A DNA stretch of 64,000 nt, taken from Cryptomeria japonica (Eukaryota; Streptophyta; Pinopsida; Cupressales; Cupressaceae). The DNA is taken from contig NC_081415.1 in assembly GCF_030272615.1 (NCBI RefSeq), positions 235,473,803-235,537,802 of the forward strand, in the 5' to 3' direction. Made by a program: the position numbers and the translations under genes. This document shows positions 12,148 to 24,288 of the stretch, one piece after another. The notes under the pieces are model-generated. The model was given only the letters and a program-made list of their open reading frames with translations. It did not search any database and was not told where the DNA came from. How positions within the stretch are numbered: the first letter of the stretch is position 1; each line of letters starts with the position of its first letter.

Positions 12148-14571
12148 CATAAAAAACTCGTTAGTGAGAGGTGGAAAAATAGTGCATCTTTCATTCTACT
12201 CATCATGGGAATGAACCATTAGTGTCAATGCCTCCAGGTGGTCTATTTTATGCTAGGTGATTCCTTTTCTTTCTACCCAAGATGTCTTATCATTCCAAGC
12301 CATCTTGTAGCAACGCTTTTCGTTGAGTGCTCAAAGTGGGAAAAATGGTCAAACTTTGACCTCGCGTACATCGAAGACAATGGAACTTATGCATGAATTG
12401 TTTAAACCTATGGGGTCATGTTGTTTCTTCCCAAATAAGCCTCTCTCAGTTTTGGACAACTCGATTCCGTTTTCTTGTGGTGAGATTTTTATGTCGCATC
12501 AAAAACCGTAAAAAACCATCACTGAGAAGTGGCAAAATAGTGCATCTTTCATTCTTCTTATCATGGGAATGAACCACCAACATGAGCACATTTGGGTGGC
12601 CAAGTTTATGCTATATGTTTCCTTGTCTCACTCCCCAAGATGTCTGATCATTCTGAGCCACCTCGTAGTGATGCTTTCCCTTGATTGCTCAAAGTGGAAA
12701 ACACGGTCAAATTTTGACGTCGTGTAACTCAGAGACCGTGGCACTTATGGATGAGTTGTTCAAACCTACAAGGTCATATTTTTACTTCCTAAAAAGGCCT
12801 CTCTTAGTTTTGGACAACTTGATTACGTTTTTTTGTGGTGAGATTTTTTTTGTCACATAAAAAACCATCAAAAACTATCAATGAGAGGTGGCAAAATAGT
12901 GTATCTTTCGTTCTGCTCATCTTGGGAACTAACCATCAACATGAGCAAGTCCAGATGGCTATTTTTACACTAGGTGTGTCCTTGTCTTGCTCCCCAAGTT
13001 TTATCATTTTGAGCCGCCTCGTAGCGACACTTTCCCTTGAGCGCTCAAAGTGGGAAAAATGGTCAAACTTTGATGTTGCATACATCGAAGACCATGGCAC
13101 TTATGGATGATCCGCTTAAACCTATGAGGTCATGTTTTTTCTGCCTAAAAAATCCACTCTTAGTTTCGGACAAATCGATTATGTTTTCTTGTGGTGGGAT
13201 TTTTTTTGTCACATCAAAAATTGTCAAAAACCATCAATGAGAGATGACAAAATAGTGTGTCTTTCATTCTACTTGTCATGGGAATGAACCATCAGTGTGA
13301 GTGTGTTTGGGTGGATGGGTTTATCCTAGATGTTACCTTGTCTTTCTCCCCAAGACCTTTGATCATTCCAAGCCACCTCATAGCGACGCCTTCCCTTTAT
13401 CACTCGAAGTGGAGAAAACTATCAAACTTTGACGTCGCGTAAATCGGAGACCATGGATTTTATGGATTAGCCATTTAAAGCTACGGGTTCATGTTGTTTC
13501 TTCCAAAAAAATCCTCTCTCGGTTCTGGATAACTCGATTCTGTTTTCTTGTGGTGAGATTTTTTCTATTACATAAAAAACTGTCAATAAGAAGTGGCCAA
13601 ATAGTGCATATTTCATTCTGCTCATCATGGGAACAAACCGTTAGCGCAAGCGCATCTAGATGGCTAGGTTTAAACTAGGTGTGCCCTTGTCTTTCTCCCC
13701 AAGACGTCTGATCATTCTGAGCCACCTCCTAGCAACATTTTCCCTTGAGTGCTCAAAGTGGAAAAGATGGTCAAAATTTGATGTCGTGTACATCGGAGAT
13801 TGTGGCACTTATGGATGATTCATTTGAACTTACGAGGTCATGTTATTACTACCTAAAAAATCCTCTCTCGGTTTTGGATAACTCGATTCCATTTTCTTTT
13901 GGTGAGATTTTTTCTAACACATCAAAAACCGTCAAAAACCATTAGTGAGAGGTGGCAAAATAGTGCATCTTTTGTTCTTCTTGATGTGGGAATGAACCGT
14001 CAGCATGAGCACATTTGGGTGGCCATTTTTATGCTAGATAAGCCCTTTTCTCACTCCCCAAGATGTTCGATCGATCCGAGCCACCTCGTAGCGATACTTT
14101 CCCTTGATCGCTCAAAGTGGAAAAATCGGTCAAACTTTGATGTCGCATGACTTGAAGACCCTGGCACTTATGGACATTTTTTTCATACCAATAGTGTCGA
14201 GTTGTCATTGCCTAAAAAAGCCTCTCTCGGTTTTGGACAACTTGATTCCATTTTCTTGTGGTGACATTTTTTCTATCGTATCAAAAACCATCGTTCTGCT
14301 CGTTGTGGAATGAACCGTCAACATGAGCACATCCGAGTGGTCATTTTTATGCTAGGTGTTCCCTTGTCTCACTCCCCAATATGTCAAATCATTTTGAGCC
14401 ACCTCATAGCGACGCTTTCCCTTGAGCACTCAAAGTGGAAAAAATGGTCAAACTTTGATGTCACATAACTCAGAGCGACGCTTTCCCTTGAGCGCTCAAA
14501 GTGGAAAAAATGGTCAAACTTTGATGGCACTTATGGATGAGTCATTTGAACCTACATGGTTGTGTTGTCAC
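12148..14571. repeat. Satellite array, left half (monomer about 350-360 bp)
   Basis: Landmark words recur at a steady interval: the GGGAATGAACC-like word near 12207, 12565, 12925, 13280, 13630 and 13990, and the CTCAAAGTGG-like word with the same spacing. About six and a half diverged monomers are present. A 66 bp internal duplication sits at 14408-14530. The monomer length is not a multiple of three in most copies and the ORFs shift from copy to copy, so coding is unlikely. The array is interrupted at 14571 by element B and continues at 30751. Confidence 0.9.
14567..14571. other. Left target-site duplication of element B
   Basis: GTCAC precedes the left LTR and ATCAC follows the right LTR (30751-30755). 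This is a five-base duplication with one mismatch, normal in size for Ty3/gypsy integration. Confidence 0.7.
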
Positions 14572-15365
14572 TGTATATGGTGAAAATGGATAACAATAAA
14601 CAACAATATTGAAAGGCTAAAATGAATCCAACCACTAAACCCTAGCCTAACAATCAACAAAGATCCACCATAACATATGAAGATAACCTAAGACAATGCA
14701 AAATAACTCAAAATCACAAAGATTATACCATCACATGTCCAATAGGGTTTTGATCTCCATTCTTCCTATCTCCATTGATATTGCTTGATATATTTGCTCT
14801 CAGATTTTTATATGCACAAGAGCTCAACAAAGAATGGAATGTGGTTGCAAGTAGGATCGTAGTGTAGTCAATTGATCAAGTAGTTAGCATGTGTCATTAG
14901 AATGCTTCATTAGGGTTTGATAATGAATAAGGCATCTCCTTAAATAGAAGACACAATATGAAATGGAGGGATAAGATTGAGAGGTGTAAAAAGAGAGGTC
15001 GGCTAGGATTAGAGGGTAGGTATAAGAAATACCAAAATAATGAAAGGGGTAGGTAGTGTATGAATTAAGAGATGAATGACATGTGTCATGTGTAGAAAAA
15101 GCTAATGAATTAATTAAATAAATAAAGATTTATTTAATTAATAGAAGAAGTAGAACAATTAAATAAATAAAATATTTATTTAATTTAGGAAAGGGATAAT
15201 TTAAATAAATAAATGTATTTATTTAAATGAGAAATAAGGCTAGAAGAGGATAAATGAATTAATTAAATAAATAAAGATTTATTTAATTAATAGAGGAATT
15301 AGGCTTAGATAATTAAATAAATAAAATATTTATTTAATTAGACATGACAATTTTGGGTGTCTACA
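14572..15365 (-). repeat. 3' LTR of element B
   Basis: A 794 bp unit running from TGTATATGGTG to GGTGTCTACA, the same length as the right LTR (29957-30750). It carries the TATA-like CTATTTAAGG on the minus strand near 14938-14948 and four AT-rich inverted repeats at about 15105-15345. Confidence 0.95.
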
Positions 15366-15379
15366 TTTTGCCCCTCTTT
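15366..15379 (-). other. Polypurine tract of element B
   Basis: The minus strand reads AAAGAGGGGCAAAA directly before the 3' LTR. This is the expected primer for plus-strand DNA synthesis by reverse transcriptase. Confidence 0.85.
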
Positions 15380-15887
15380 GAGACAATGCGGCTTGTCGCG
15401 TTGTTTCAAAGAAGATAAGATGAACTGATACAAAGTTGCCCCAAGATGGGAATTATATGCCCCCTCGAGAGATTGGATGAAAATGTCTGAAAAGATTGCA
15501 GACAATCTCTCGATAAGAAAGAAAGGCTAGAATGGACTGACTGGATGGAGTGACAAAGTCACAGGATGAAGCATACTGACTCAGGAAATGAGGGCGAGGG
15601 CTAGGGTAGGCTATAAGATAGACGACGGGCAAAAGACATCCTCATTGTCATCCACACCCTTAGAAGATCATAGTGCAGAGCGAGAAAAGAGCAACAGCAG
15701 TCGGCAGAGATGGCTTCCATTCATAGATTCGATCGCGTTTGCCGATTCCAGCGACCAGCAGATGCAGGAGAGCCGGTAAGTACCCGAGAACCTCCTCGTA
15801 CTTTCACGCATTTCGAGTTTTGTCATAAATGCATGTTTAGTAGCAATAAATGCGCTAGGAATAGGGTAAATAAAATATGCAAAAATG

Positions 15888-16140
15888 CGCAACCGCGTCT
15901 GTGTCGGGTCCAGGCGCGTCTGTGCCTGGAACCGCGTTTGTGCTGAATACGGACGCGTTTGTGAAATGTAGAAGCGTCTGTGCTTTTGTAGGAGCGTTTA
16001 TGTCATGTAGGGACGTCTGTGTTCCCTGGTCGCGTTTGTGCATGGTATAGGCACGTTTGTGTTCAGAAAACGCGTCTGTGTTGCAGAAGCGCGTTTGTGC
16101 AGTCTATAAGCGCGTTTGTGAGTTTAAAGCGCGTGTGTGT
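15888..16140. repeat. CGCGTCTGTG-core array ahead of the PMD ORF
   Basis: About thirteen copies of CGCGTCTGTG (variants CGCGTTTGTG, ACGTCTGTG) stand 15-25 bp apart on the plus strand. The array is the reverse complement of the leader arrays near the 5' LTR (28222-28385, 29588-29850). It therefore reads in the same sense relative to the PMD ORF as those do relative to gag. Confidence 0.85.
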
Positions 16141-16270
16141 GTCAAAATGCATAAGTTGAGTCTTTTAGGTCAAATCGGCAGTTCTGTGATGAACATACGC
16201 TGTCGATTGGATAAGCTGCTGAGAGGATACACTCAAGCAGGTCCTCTAGGAAGACTAGGATAGATCAAGG

Positions 16271-16505
16271 CACTTTGTGATGAACAGGGAGCACCAGGAT
16301 AGGCAGCACTTTGTGATGAATAGGGAGTGCGAATGTGAGTAACACTTTGTGATGAACAGGGAATGTCACACACGTAGTACTTTGTGATGAACAGGGGGCA
16401 CTACTAGGGTAGATAGCAACACTTTGTGATGAACAGTGAGTGTCACTAGGATAGGTAAGCGTATGCATTTAGGTAGCAAGTAGCATTTTGTGATAAACAG
16501 TGAAT
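16271..16505 (+). repeat. Tandem repeat around CACTTTGTGATGAACAGGGA
   Basis: Six copies of CACTTTGTGATGAACAGGGA or close variants start near 16271, 16307, 16343, 16378, 16420 and 16484, at spacings of 35-64 bp. It lies between the CGCGTCTGTG array and the PMD start codon, so it is probably in the 5' untranslated part of that unit. Confidence 0.85.
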
Positions 16506-16554
16506 GCCATGATAACTGACATGATTGATTGGTTGACTGCAAGAGTATCTGCCT

Positions 16555-18492
16555 ATGTTGGAGTCACGAGAGAGATTCCCATCGACACAGAGATTGCGAC
16601 CAGAGTTGTCGATCCAGGATAGGATTTCCATTGAGGAGATGGGTCTTACACATGTGCTATTTGTGCCTGAGTTTCAGGCAAACATGGGGTTGCTAACTGC
16701 GTTGGCTGAGAGATGGCACTCTGAGACGTGCACGTTTCACCTGCCGATGGGTGAGATGACAGTGACACTGGAGGATGTGTACAGGATACTGCATATCCCG
16801 ATCGATGGAGAGTTGATTCCATACGATCATGACAGTGACAGGGAGGCATTGAGACGGGTGTTTCAGGATCCCAATTTGGAGATGCGAGCAGGTCACGTGG
16901 CTTGGGATACCATGACCGCCATAGGTTTAGCATTGCCGGCTGTTATTGGGGGAGCTATCAGTGGGTATTTATATCCAGACAGAGCCACACGAGGATTGGC
17001 AGTTGGCTGGGGAGGGGCATTGGAGACACTGATGACAGAGCACACCAGGTATGCATGGGGGCCATGTGTCCTGGCCCATTTGTACTATGAGCTACATCAG
17101 TTTGTGTACCACGGATCAGTGGGCTTGGGCTGTGGAGTTACTCTCCTTCAGGTGTGGGCATATGAGCACCTTCCCATCACATGGCTGATCCACTTCAGAG
17201 GCAGAGGGTAGGGACGGAGCTTCATGCATTTGTACGACATGATCACATCCCAGCCTCGGATTGGTAGATTGGAGCATTGGAGGCGCGTCATAGATGACAT
17301 AGACATGGTTATCTGGAGGCCGTACCTGGGGTGCGAGGAGTGGGATGACGACGCATTTGAGCTACCCTATGCATTCAGGAGCAGGTATCTGATTGGGCGG
17401 ACGCCCTATATTCTAGAGAGGCAGCTTGTTGACAGGGTATGCAGGCAGTTTGGGTGGATTCAGCGGATGCCACGAGGCTCGGGCATGTATGCCCGCACAG
17501 TCAGAGATCAGGTACAGTTCGGGCCACTGTTATCATATGATCAGGTCGTGACACAGCTGGTGGAGATGATGTCGTTACCATGGGACATGTGGCCAGAGGT
17601 AGAGGATGCAGGGATGGATGCAGAGTACTCTGCGTATTGGGCAGAGCATCCATTTCCGAGATTGACAGATCTGGGAGAGCTGTTGGAGGGAGAGGCGGGA
17701 GGGGATGATGATGATGATGGTGGAGGAGATGGAGGCAAGGGCCGACGAAGGTGGAGGGGAGTGGTGGGAGAGAGGCGAGTAGCACCTCGGAGGGAGGGAG
17801 GACAGGAGAGACCAGCCCAGGTGGTGGTGAGGGGTCGGGGTGGATTGCCCCTACATGTACCGGCAGCACATGGTCCTAGACAGGGACCTAGACAGGTGCA
17901 GGGACAGGGACAGATAGAGGCACAGGTACCTATTCAGGCACCTAGACAGGTGCAGGTAGAGGCACAGGGACAGGCACCTGCAGAGGAGGAGCCACAGGTA
18001 GAGGCTGAGGGCGGAGATCCTAAGGAGGATGAGCTGTTGAGGCTGCGAGAGATCTGCCAGGGCCAGGCAGATGAGATTGAGGATTTGGTGCGGGAGAGGG
18101 ATCGCCTCAGGATCAGGCTCAGGGACACAGAGCGGGAGAGAGACCAGGCCATCCAGATATATACTGAGGCCGAGACAGCTCTGAGGGCGGGGAGGCGGGC
18201 AGCAGAGGATGCAGGGGCAAGCTATGCATATGTGCTGCGAGCCAGAGAGGAGATCGCCTATTGGAGGGATCTGTACTATGTTGTCATGCCAGCAGATCAG
18301 CGGGCGAGGAGCTTCCATAGATCGTCGCGCACAGCGACGGCTACGGGAGGGAGTCGCAGGAGGCAGGCATCCAGCGGTGGGGTTATGGGTCCTCCACCAC
18401 CACCAGAGAGACAAGGGGATCCTGGAGTGGGTCCATCTACAGCTCAGACTCCGTCGAGGCCAGGCGGCTTCGAGGGAGGGAGTTCATCATAG
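16555..18492 (+). pseudogene. Plant mobile domain (PMD) protein, antisense in element B, one stop
   Basis: A single plus-strand frame of 645 codons, interrupted only by TAG at 17209-17211. Residues 30-330 or so form a plant mobile domain: LLTALAERWHSETCTFHLP, then MTVTLEDVYRILHIP and later the YAWGPCVLAHLYYELHQF region. Known PMD proteins include the Arabidopsis nuclear MAIN/MAIL family, and PMDs are also found in plant transposons. An acidic, Gly-rich stretch, a Gln/Pro/Val-rich tract (QVQGQGQ type) and an Arg/Glu-rich coiled coil (about residues 500-600) follow. The tail is Ser/Gly/Pro-rich. ATG 16555 is chosen because an in-frame TGA lies at 16534. The frame is intact except for the stop and is much better preserved than pol. 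It lies between the 3' LTR and the end of pol, antisense to gag-pol. Its role in the element is unknown; silencing avoidance or nuclear targeting would be speculation. Confidence 0.85.
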
Positions 18493-20228
18493 CCATAGAG
18501 GGCTCCCCATTGTATCAGTATATGTATCATTTTTTTTTGTATTGTAGACACCTGCGGGTGATTCTTTTGTAGCCATATGATTCTTTTGACATCATTGTAT
18601 CATGACACATTTTGATTATATATGAGATGATTCATTTTTGCGGCAGCTATATGCATGTGTACCTTATGTGATGAGATGTTCTTATGTGATACATCTTTTA
18701 TGATATGGATGCTTATATGATGCAATGCAATATATTTTTGTTCTTTTATGCTGTATATGTGATGCATGATGCAAATGTGAATGTATGTAATGCAAATGAA
18801 TATGATAATGCAAATGATTATTTACATAATGAAAATGTGAGATGTGCTAACATGTGTTGTATGCAGGATGTGATGCAATTGTGATATCTATATGTATGTA
18901 TGAAATGCTTATATGTGGTAATGCAGGTGTAACTATATGAAATGCAAGTGTTTTTGGTGTGTCATTATACTCAGTCATGTGATAGCGGGCTACGCGGACT
19001 CGAGAAGGACGATGGAAGTCAATCAAGAAAGGGGGATGAAAGACAGAAGATATGAAAGTGAAAGAGCTTCCTGTGCGTTATCATCATTGAGCTTTATTAT
19101 GGCAAAATAGGTTATGACAATCGAGGCATTTGTTCGACCCAAAAAGTCATTGTACCTGTTTGCATGGAGATAAGACAATCACAAACAAGGAATGCCCCAG
19201 TTCATACTAGACTCACAATGTCCTCATATCCTTGGACAAGTCATAGCATTACTAAAAGACAATCCATAGACAGTAAACAAAATAGGTGACGATACCCCAT
19301 CCTCGCTTTTCTAGTCAAAGACATCCTGGAGATAGAATCTCTAGTCAGAGACATCCCGGAAAAGCTAAAAGACATGTCACCAAAAAAGATAAAATCAAAA
19401 GAAAACCAAGACTCAACACCAACATCCACTGTAGTCCTCCATTTTAGTGTCTCTTGTCACTTGTTTAAGTCTTATTTGATTGTGGTCACAATGTTCACTT
19501 TCACAAAAAGGATAGATAGCACTGAACCATATGTTGTCTGAGTCTGTTGAAAGATTTGATTTTGTTGAAGCCCATTGTTGCTGCTGTGTCGCATCTGAAA
19601 CTGACTGAATCCATGAAACTGATACTTTATTGCGGAGGAGATGAAACTCTATTCCGGATCTGCGATGCAAATGTTGCTTTATTGCGGATTGTGCGCGAAT
19701 AGACTGAAGGAAGCTGGAAGAAACTGTACTCCTCGAAACACGTGATGTTCTCAGTTCCACACCCATTACTAGACGTAGGATTTGCCTTAGCCACAGATAG
19801 GATCTGATTTATTATGGATGGAAAGGGAGTGAAAATGGATGTTTATGGATGGCTAACCAATCTTAGGTAGATCAATAACAAGCCATGATGGGAATGGGTA
19901 AGTTATTATGGCTGAATTGGTTGTGAGTGTGTGCAAAGTGAAAGGATGAAAGAGAATCCTGAAGGAGAGAGGAGCAAAGTCTCTACGCATGGCGCTGGTG
20001 ACCCAGTTTTCACCATGGTACTTGCCCAGGGCACCACCGAAGTGGTTTTCACCGTTGGACGAAATTATTTCTCTTTACTTTTTTTGATTTTTCAATTTTT
20101 TTTTTGTGTCACAAGGCGCCTGTTTGCCAGGTTTTCACCAAGTAACGATTTTTTGTTTTATAATTTTTTTTGTATTTTGATTTTTTTTGATTTTTTTTTG
20201 TATTTTTGAATTAGGATACTCTGAAGAG
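18493..20228. other. Non-coding region between PMD ORF and end of pol
   Basis: About 18600-18950 is low-complexity sequence built on ATGCAAATG, TGATGCA and TATGTG words. About 19300-19360 holds a short duplication around AGTCAAAGACATCC. Near 20005, 20043 and 20129 the word GTTTTCACC recurs, followed by T-rich sequence at 20140-20210. No supported ORF is present. It must contain the 3' ends of two converging transcripts. Confidence 0.6.
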
Positions 20229-22025
20229 CTATGTGTAGAACCTGCGAAGGTGCATGCTGTTGATAGGATCCTCCAAAGGTTCACCTTCTGTAGTTGAGAG
20301 CTGATATGCCCCAGATCTGTATGTTGCTGTAATAATGTAAGGACCAAGCCAATTTGGTTCGAACTTGCCCTTCTTCTCTCTGTCTTGTTGATTTTTGGGA
20401 TTTTCTCTGAGTACTAAGTCACCTACCTCAAATGTGCGAGGATTAACTTTGTGATTGTAGCTGCGACTCATTCATTGTTGGTAAGCCTTGAGATGGTTAA
20501 AAGCAGTGTGCCTTCGTTCCTCCAGCAGTTCTAGTTCTTGTAAGCGAGAGACCCTGTAGTCTTCATCGTTGATTATGTTTCTCAGGGAGACCCGTAGAGA
20601 AGGTAACTCGACCTCAATAGGCAAGATGGCTTCAGAGCCGTAGACAAGTGAGTAGGGTGTAGCTCCTGTAGGTGTGCGGACACTTGTGCGGTAGGCCCAA
20701 AGTGCAGGATTGAGTTGGACATGCCAGTTACGGCCAGCGTCGTCGACTGTCTTTTTAAGGATTTTGAGAATTGTTTTATTATACGCCTCAGCTTGGCCAT
20801 TACCTTGGGGGTAATATGGTGTGGAGAAACAGTGGGCAATATGGAAGCGGTCACAGAGTTCACGAACATCCTAATTTTTGAAGGGACGCCCGTTATCAGT
20901 AATAATGGAAGTGGGAATCCCGTATCGGCAAATGATGTAGTTCAGGATGAATGTAGCGATTTGTTTCCCAGTAACTTGTGTGAGAGGCACGGCTTCAATC
21001 CACTTTGTGAAATACTCAGTGGCTGTGATAATGAATTTATGTCCATTGGAAGAAGGAGGGTGAATCTTGCCTATGAGATCGAGTCCCCATTGACAAAAGG
21101 GCCAAGGAGATGCAAGTGGTTGTAGTTCTTGTGCTGGTGCACGTATGAGGTCTCCATGAATTTGACACTGCTTACACTTCTTGACAAACTGGTATGCATC
21201 TTTTTCCATAGTAGGCCAGTAGTATCCAGTCCTGATGAATTTCTTGGCCAAGGTAGGACCACTAGTATGCGGGCCACATATCCCTTCATGCACTTCTCGT
21301 AACGCAATCTGAGCTTCATCACTCTCTAAACATCTAAGAAGGGTGCCATCTAGACCTCGTCGGTATAGGATATCAGCTAAAATGACGTATCGGGAAGATT
21401 GGCGAATGAAAGTACGGCGTTGATTGTTCGATAGATCGGGAGGTAAGATATTGTCGCGAAGGTATGTGAATATGGGACCATATAACTGGGATTCAGGACC
21501 AACAACACATATTATTTTCGTAGGAGTGATCTCATATGAAGGAATCAGCAGGTTGTCTACCAAGAACTCATAGCGGGTCTCATTTTGCGGTAGATCAATG
21601 AGCGAAGCAATTGTAGCCATGGCATCAGCAGCGCGATTTTGTTCTCTTGGTATCTGCTCAAACTCTATCTTTGCAAAGTACTGTTTTAGATCATCTACCA
21701 GCTGTTTGTAAGGCATTAGCTTTTCATCTTTTGTTTGATAATCATCAGTTGCTTGACGGATGACAAGTTGAGAGTCCCCAAAAACACGAAGTTCTTGGAT
21801 CTTCCATTGAACTGCAATTCTTAACCCAGTTGTTAATGCCTCGTATTCCGCTATATTGTTGGTGCAAGGAAATGATAAGCGGTATGACTTTGGTATAGAA
21901 TCGCCTTGGGGAGTTATAAAGAGTATACCTGCTCCTGCCCCGTGCTGTGTGTATGAGCCGTCAAAATATAATTGCCATGGCTTTGCAGGTGATATTGTTA
22001 GAATGGACTCATCTGGAAATTCTGA
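20229..22025 (-). pseudogene. Pol of element B: second RNase H and integrase, broken
   Basis: The frame continues from the RT part. Just after a TAG at 22026-22028 a second RNase H begins with LYFDGS (first catalytic Asp, near 21980), NIAEYEA (Glu) and FGDSQL (Asp). An integrase follows, with an N-terminal zinc site (HEG..GPHTSG, CKQCQ near 21160-21290), a catalytic core (GLDLIG, TDNGRP and the Glu in GNGQAEAY) and a C-terminal end with VGDLVLR and NWLGPY. TAG at 20871-20873 falls inside the core, before the catalytic Glu, and TGA at 20472-20474 falls before the C-terminal domain. The final stop is at 20229-20231. The integrase inserts element cDNA in the nucleus. The dual RNase H is a known trait of Tat-type elements. 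This copy cannot make a complete integrase without readthrough. Confidence 0.9.
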
Positions 22026-24286
22026 CTATAGAGGAGCATCATCTATCATGGGAGCATCTGCCAGTTGATCTGCAATTGCTTGTCCTTTTATAGCTTTTTT
22101 GTCCACGTATTCAATGTCGAATTCACTCAAAATCATTACCCACTTGGCCAGCCGCCCAGTAAGTGTAGCTTTGTTGAGAAGATATTTTAGTGGATCAATT
22201 CTGGCAATCAACTTAGTCTTGTGAGTGAGCATATAATTTCATAATTTTTGTGAAGCAAAGACCATAGTGAGACATGCACGCTCGATTGGTGTGTAGTTTA
22301 GCTCATATGCCACCAATGTGCGACTGATATAGTAGACTGCTTTTTCCTTGCCGTCAGGTATTTGCTGTGCTAGGAGTGCCCCCAGTGCTGTCGGAGTAGC
22401 TGATATGTAAAGTAGCAATGGTTGATCTGGAATTGGTGGCATCAAAACTGGCGGGTTCAACAGATAATCTTTGAGCACCTGAAAAGCCTGTTGACAGTTC
22501 TCATCCCATTTGAACTTGATGTTTTTGTGTAGCAGGTGCTGGAAAGGGTTACACTTATCTGCAAGTTGTGCTATGAATCTTCGTATGGACTGGAGTCTCC
22601 CTTGTAAAGATCGAAGTTGACTGATATTCTTGGGTGGCAGCATGTCCAAGATAGCCTTGACTTTTGCTGGATCAGCTTCTATTCCTCTTTTAGACACAAT
22701 GAATCCTAGGAGCTTCCCGGAGGTTACTCCAAAGACACATTTCTTTGGGTTTAGTCTTACCTTGTACTTTTTCAACCGATCAAAAGCAACTGAAAGTATG
22801 TCCAAGTGTGTATTTCTGTCTATTGATTTAACCAAAAGGTCGTCAACATAATCTTCCACCGTTACATGCATGAGATCATGAAAGATAGTGGTCATCGCTC
22901 TTTGATAAGCGGCGCCTGCATTTTTCAGCCCAAAGGGCATGACATTCCAACAGAAGGTTCCCCATGGACAAGTAAATGATGTTTTATGTTGATCTTTAGG
23001 TGCAATCCTGATTTGATTATATCCAGAAAATCCGTCCATTAAAGATAACATCTCATGGCCTGCTGTGAGATCAACAATTAAATCAATGTTTGGTAATGGG
23101 AAATCGTCCTTTGGACAAGCCTTGTTGATATCTCTGAAGTCTGTACATATTCGGATGCTGCGATCTGGTTTGCTGACAGGTACTAAATTGGAAATCCATT
23201 CGGGATAATCAATTGGGCGTATGAATCCGACATCCAATAATTTCTCTAGCTCTGCCTTGACTAGCAATGCCACTTGTGGATGCATTTTCCTTAATTTCTG
23301 CTTTACTGGTTTTGCCCCCAGTTTGACTGTTAAATGATGCATCACCAAATCTGGGTCTAGCCCAGGCATATCAGCGTAAGACCATGCGAAGTTGATTTGT
23401 CGTTCTTTGAGGAAGCTTATGAATTTTGCTCTCTCGGCCTTTGTCAATGATTGAGCCAAAAATATGTTGTGTGGAACCTCTTCTGTACCAATAATTGTCT
23501 TTATAGTCTCCTCTACCAACATGGATGATTTTTCCTCATATGATGCTGGGAGAATGTCGAGCCTTCCATCTTCGGGTGCCTCAGAGAGGTTTTCGCCCTC
23601 AGATACGTCCTTTCTTTTTACTTTTTTGGAGTTAGATAGCGCCACAGTGTGGTTTTCGCCATAAGACCCTTGTTTTGTTTTTATTTTCACATTTTTGCGA
23701 CTAGAAGGCCCGACACCCTCACCAAAGTATGCTATGTTGTTGAGCTCTATGGCGTATCCTGCTTTGTGGTCTCTAGGGGGAAGATCATCTCGAATGCCAA
23801 GGTAGTCGATAATAGCTTCATCATTTTGAAATGTATCAAATTGTGCTGGTCCTTCATGATCCCAGTCAATGAGTTGGGGATGAACAAGGGGAAGGTCTTT
23901 AGTGCTTTCAGGTTTTGCAGGACTAATAGTGAAGATGTGCTTATATTCAGGTATGTCAAGGCAATCATCGAGGTCATCGATGGCACTCTCCTCATCAGTT
24001 TCGATCGTGAGTGAATCCAAATTGTCATCACTAGTAGAGCCTTCTGGGACAGGTGTCCTCATCCTATGTGATTTTGACCTAGGACCTTGAAACGAAGCTT
24101 GTGCGGGATCCTTATGGGTTGGTTCTTGACCCACTCTGAACTTTTTGTAAAATTCCTCCTCCTCTGTGGGTTCATCTGGCTCTCTAAATGTTTCAGTGAG
24201 CTCATAGTCACTGGAGGATTTGTCTGAACCCCATTCCCACTCATTGGAGTCTGTGGAAGGATAATCCTCTTGTTGAACTTCGGCAA
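22026..24286 (-). pseudogene. Pol of element B: reverse transcriptase and first RNase H, broken
   Basis: The open stretch 24134-22239 (631 codons, frame open upstream to about 24286) holds an acidic linker and a full reverse transcriptase: WISNLVPVSKPDRSIRICTD, SLMDGFSGYNQI, WNVMPFGLKNAGAAYQ and the catalytic YVDD at residues 429-432. The connection domain and first RNase H follow (QQAFQVLKDYL, LLLYISATPTALGALLAQ). TGA at 22239-22241, then 68 further codons (22232-22026) finishing the RNase H, and TAG at 22026-22028. All parts are in the same frame as gag and integrase. The RT core itself is complete. The protein copies element RNA into DNA in cytoplasmic particles. Confidence 0.93.
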
Positions 24287-24288
24287 CT

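Noticed and set aside
12323-14313. Repeated small ORFs starting MSAQSGK or MVRFF as a gene family
   Set aside because: They are the satellite monomer read in different frames. The period is not a multiple of three in most copies and the readings shift between monomers.
17501-18414. Long minus-strand ORFs opposite the PMD gene
   Set aside because: Shadows caused by the biased codon use of the Gly/Gln/Arg-rich part of the PMD ORF; they show no domain.
18493-20228. Possible env-like gene at the 3' end of element B
   Set aside because: No ORF with a signal peptide, membrane segment or other env trait; the region is low-complexity.
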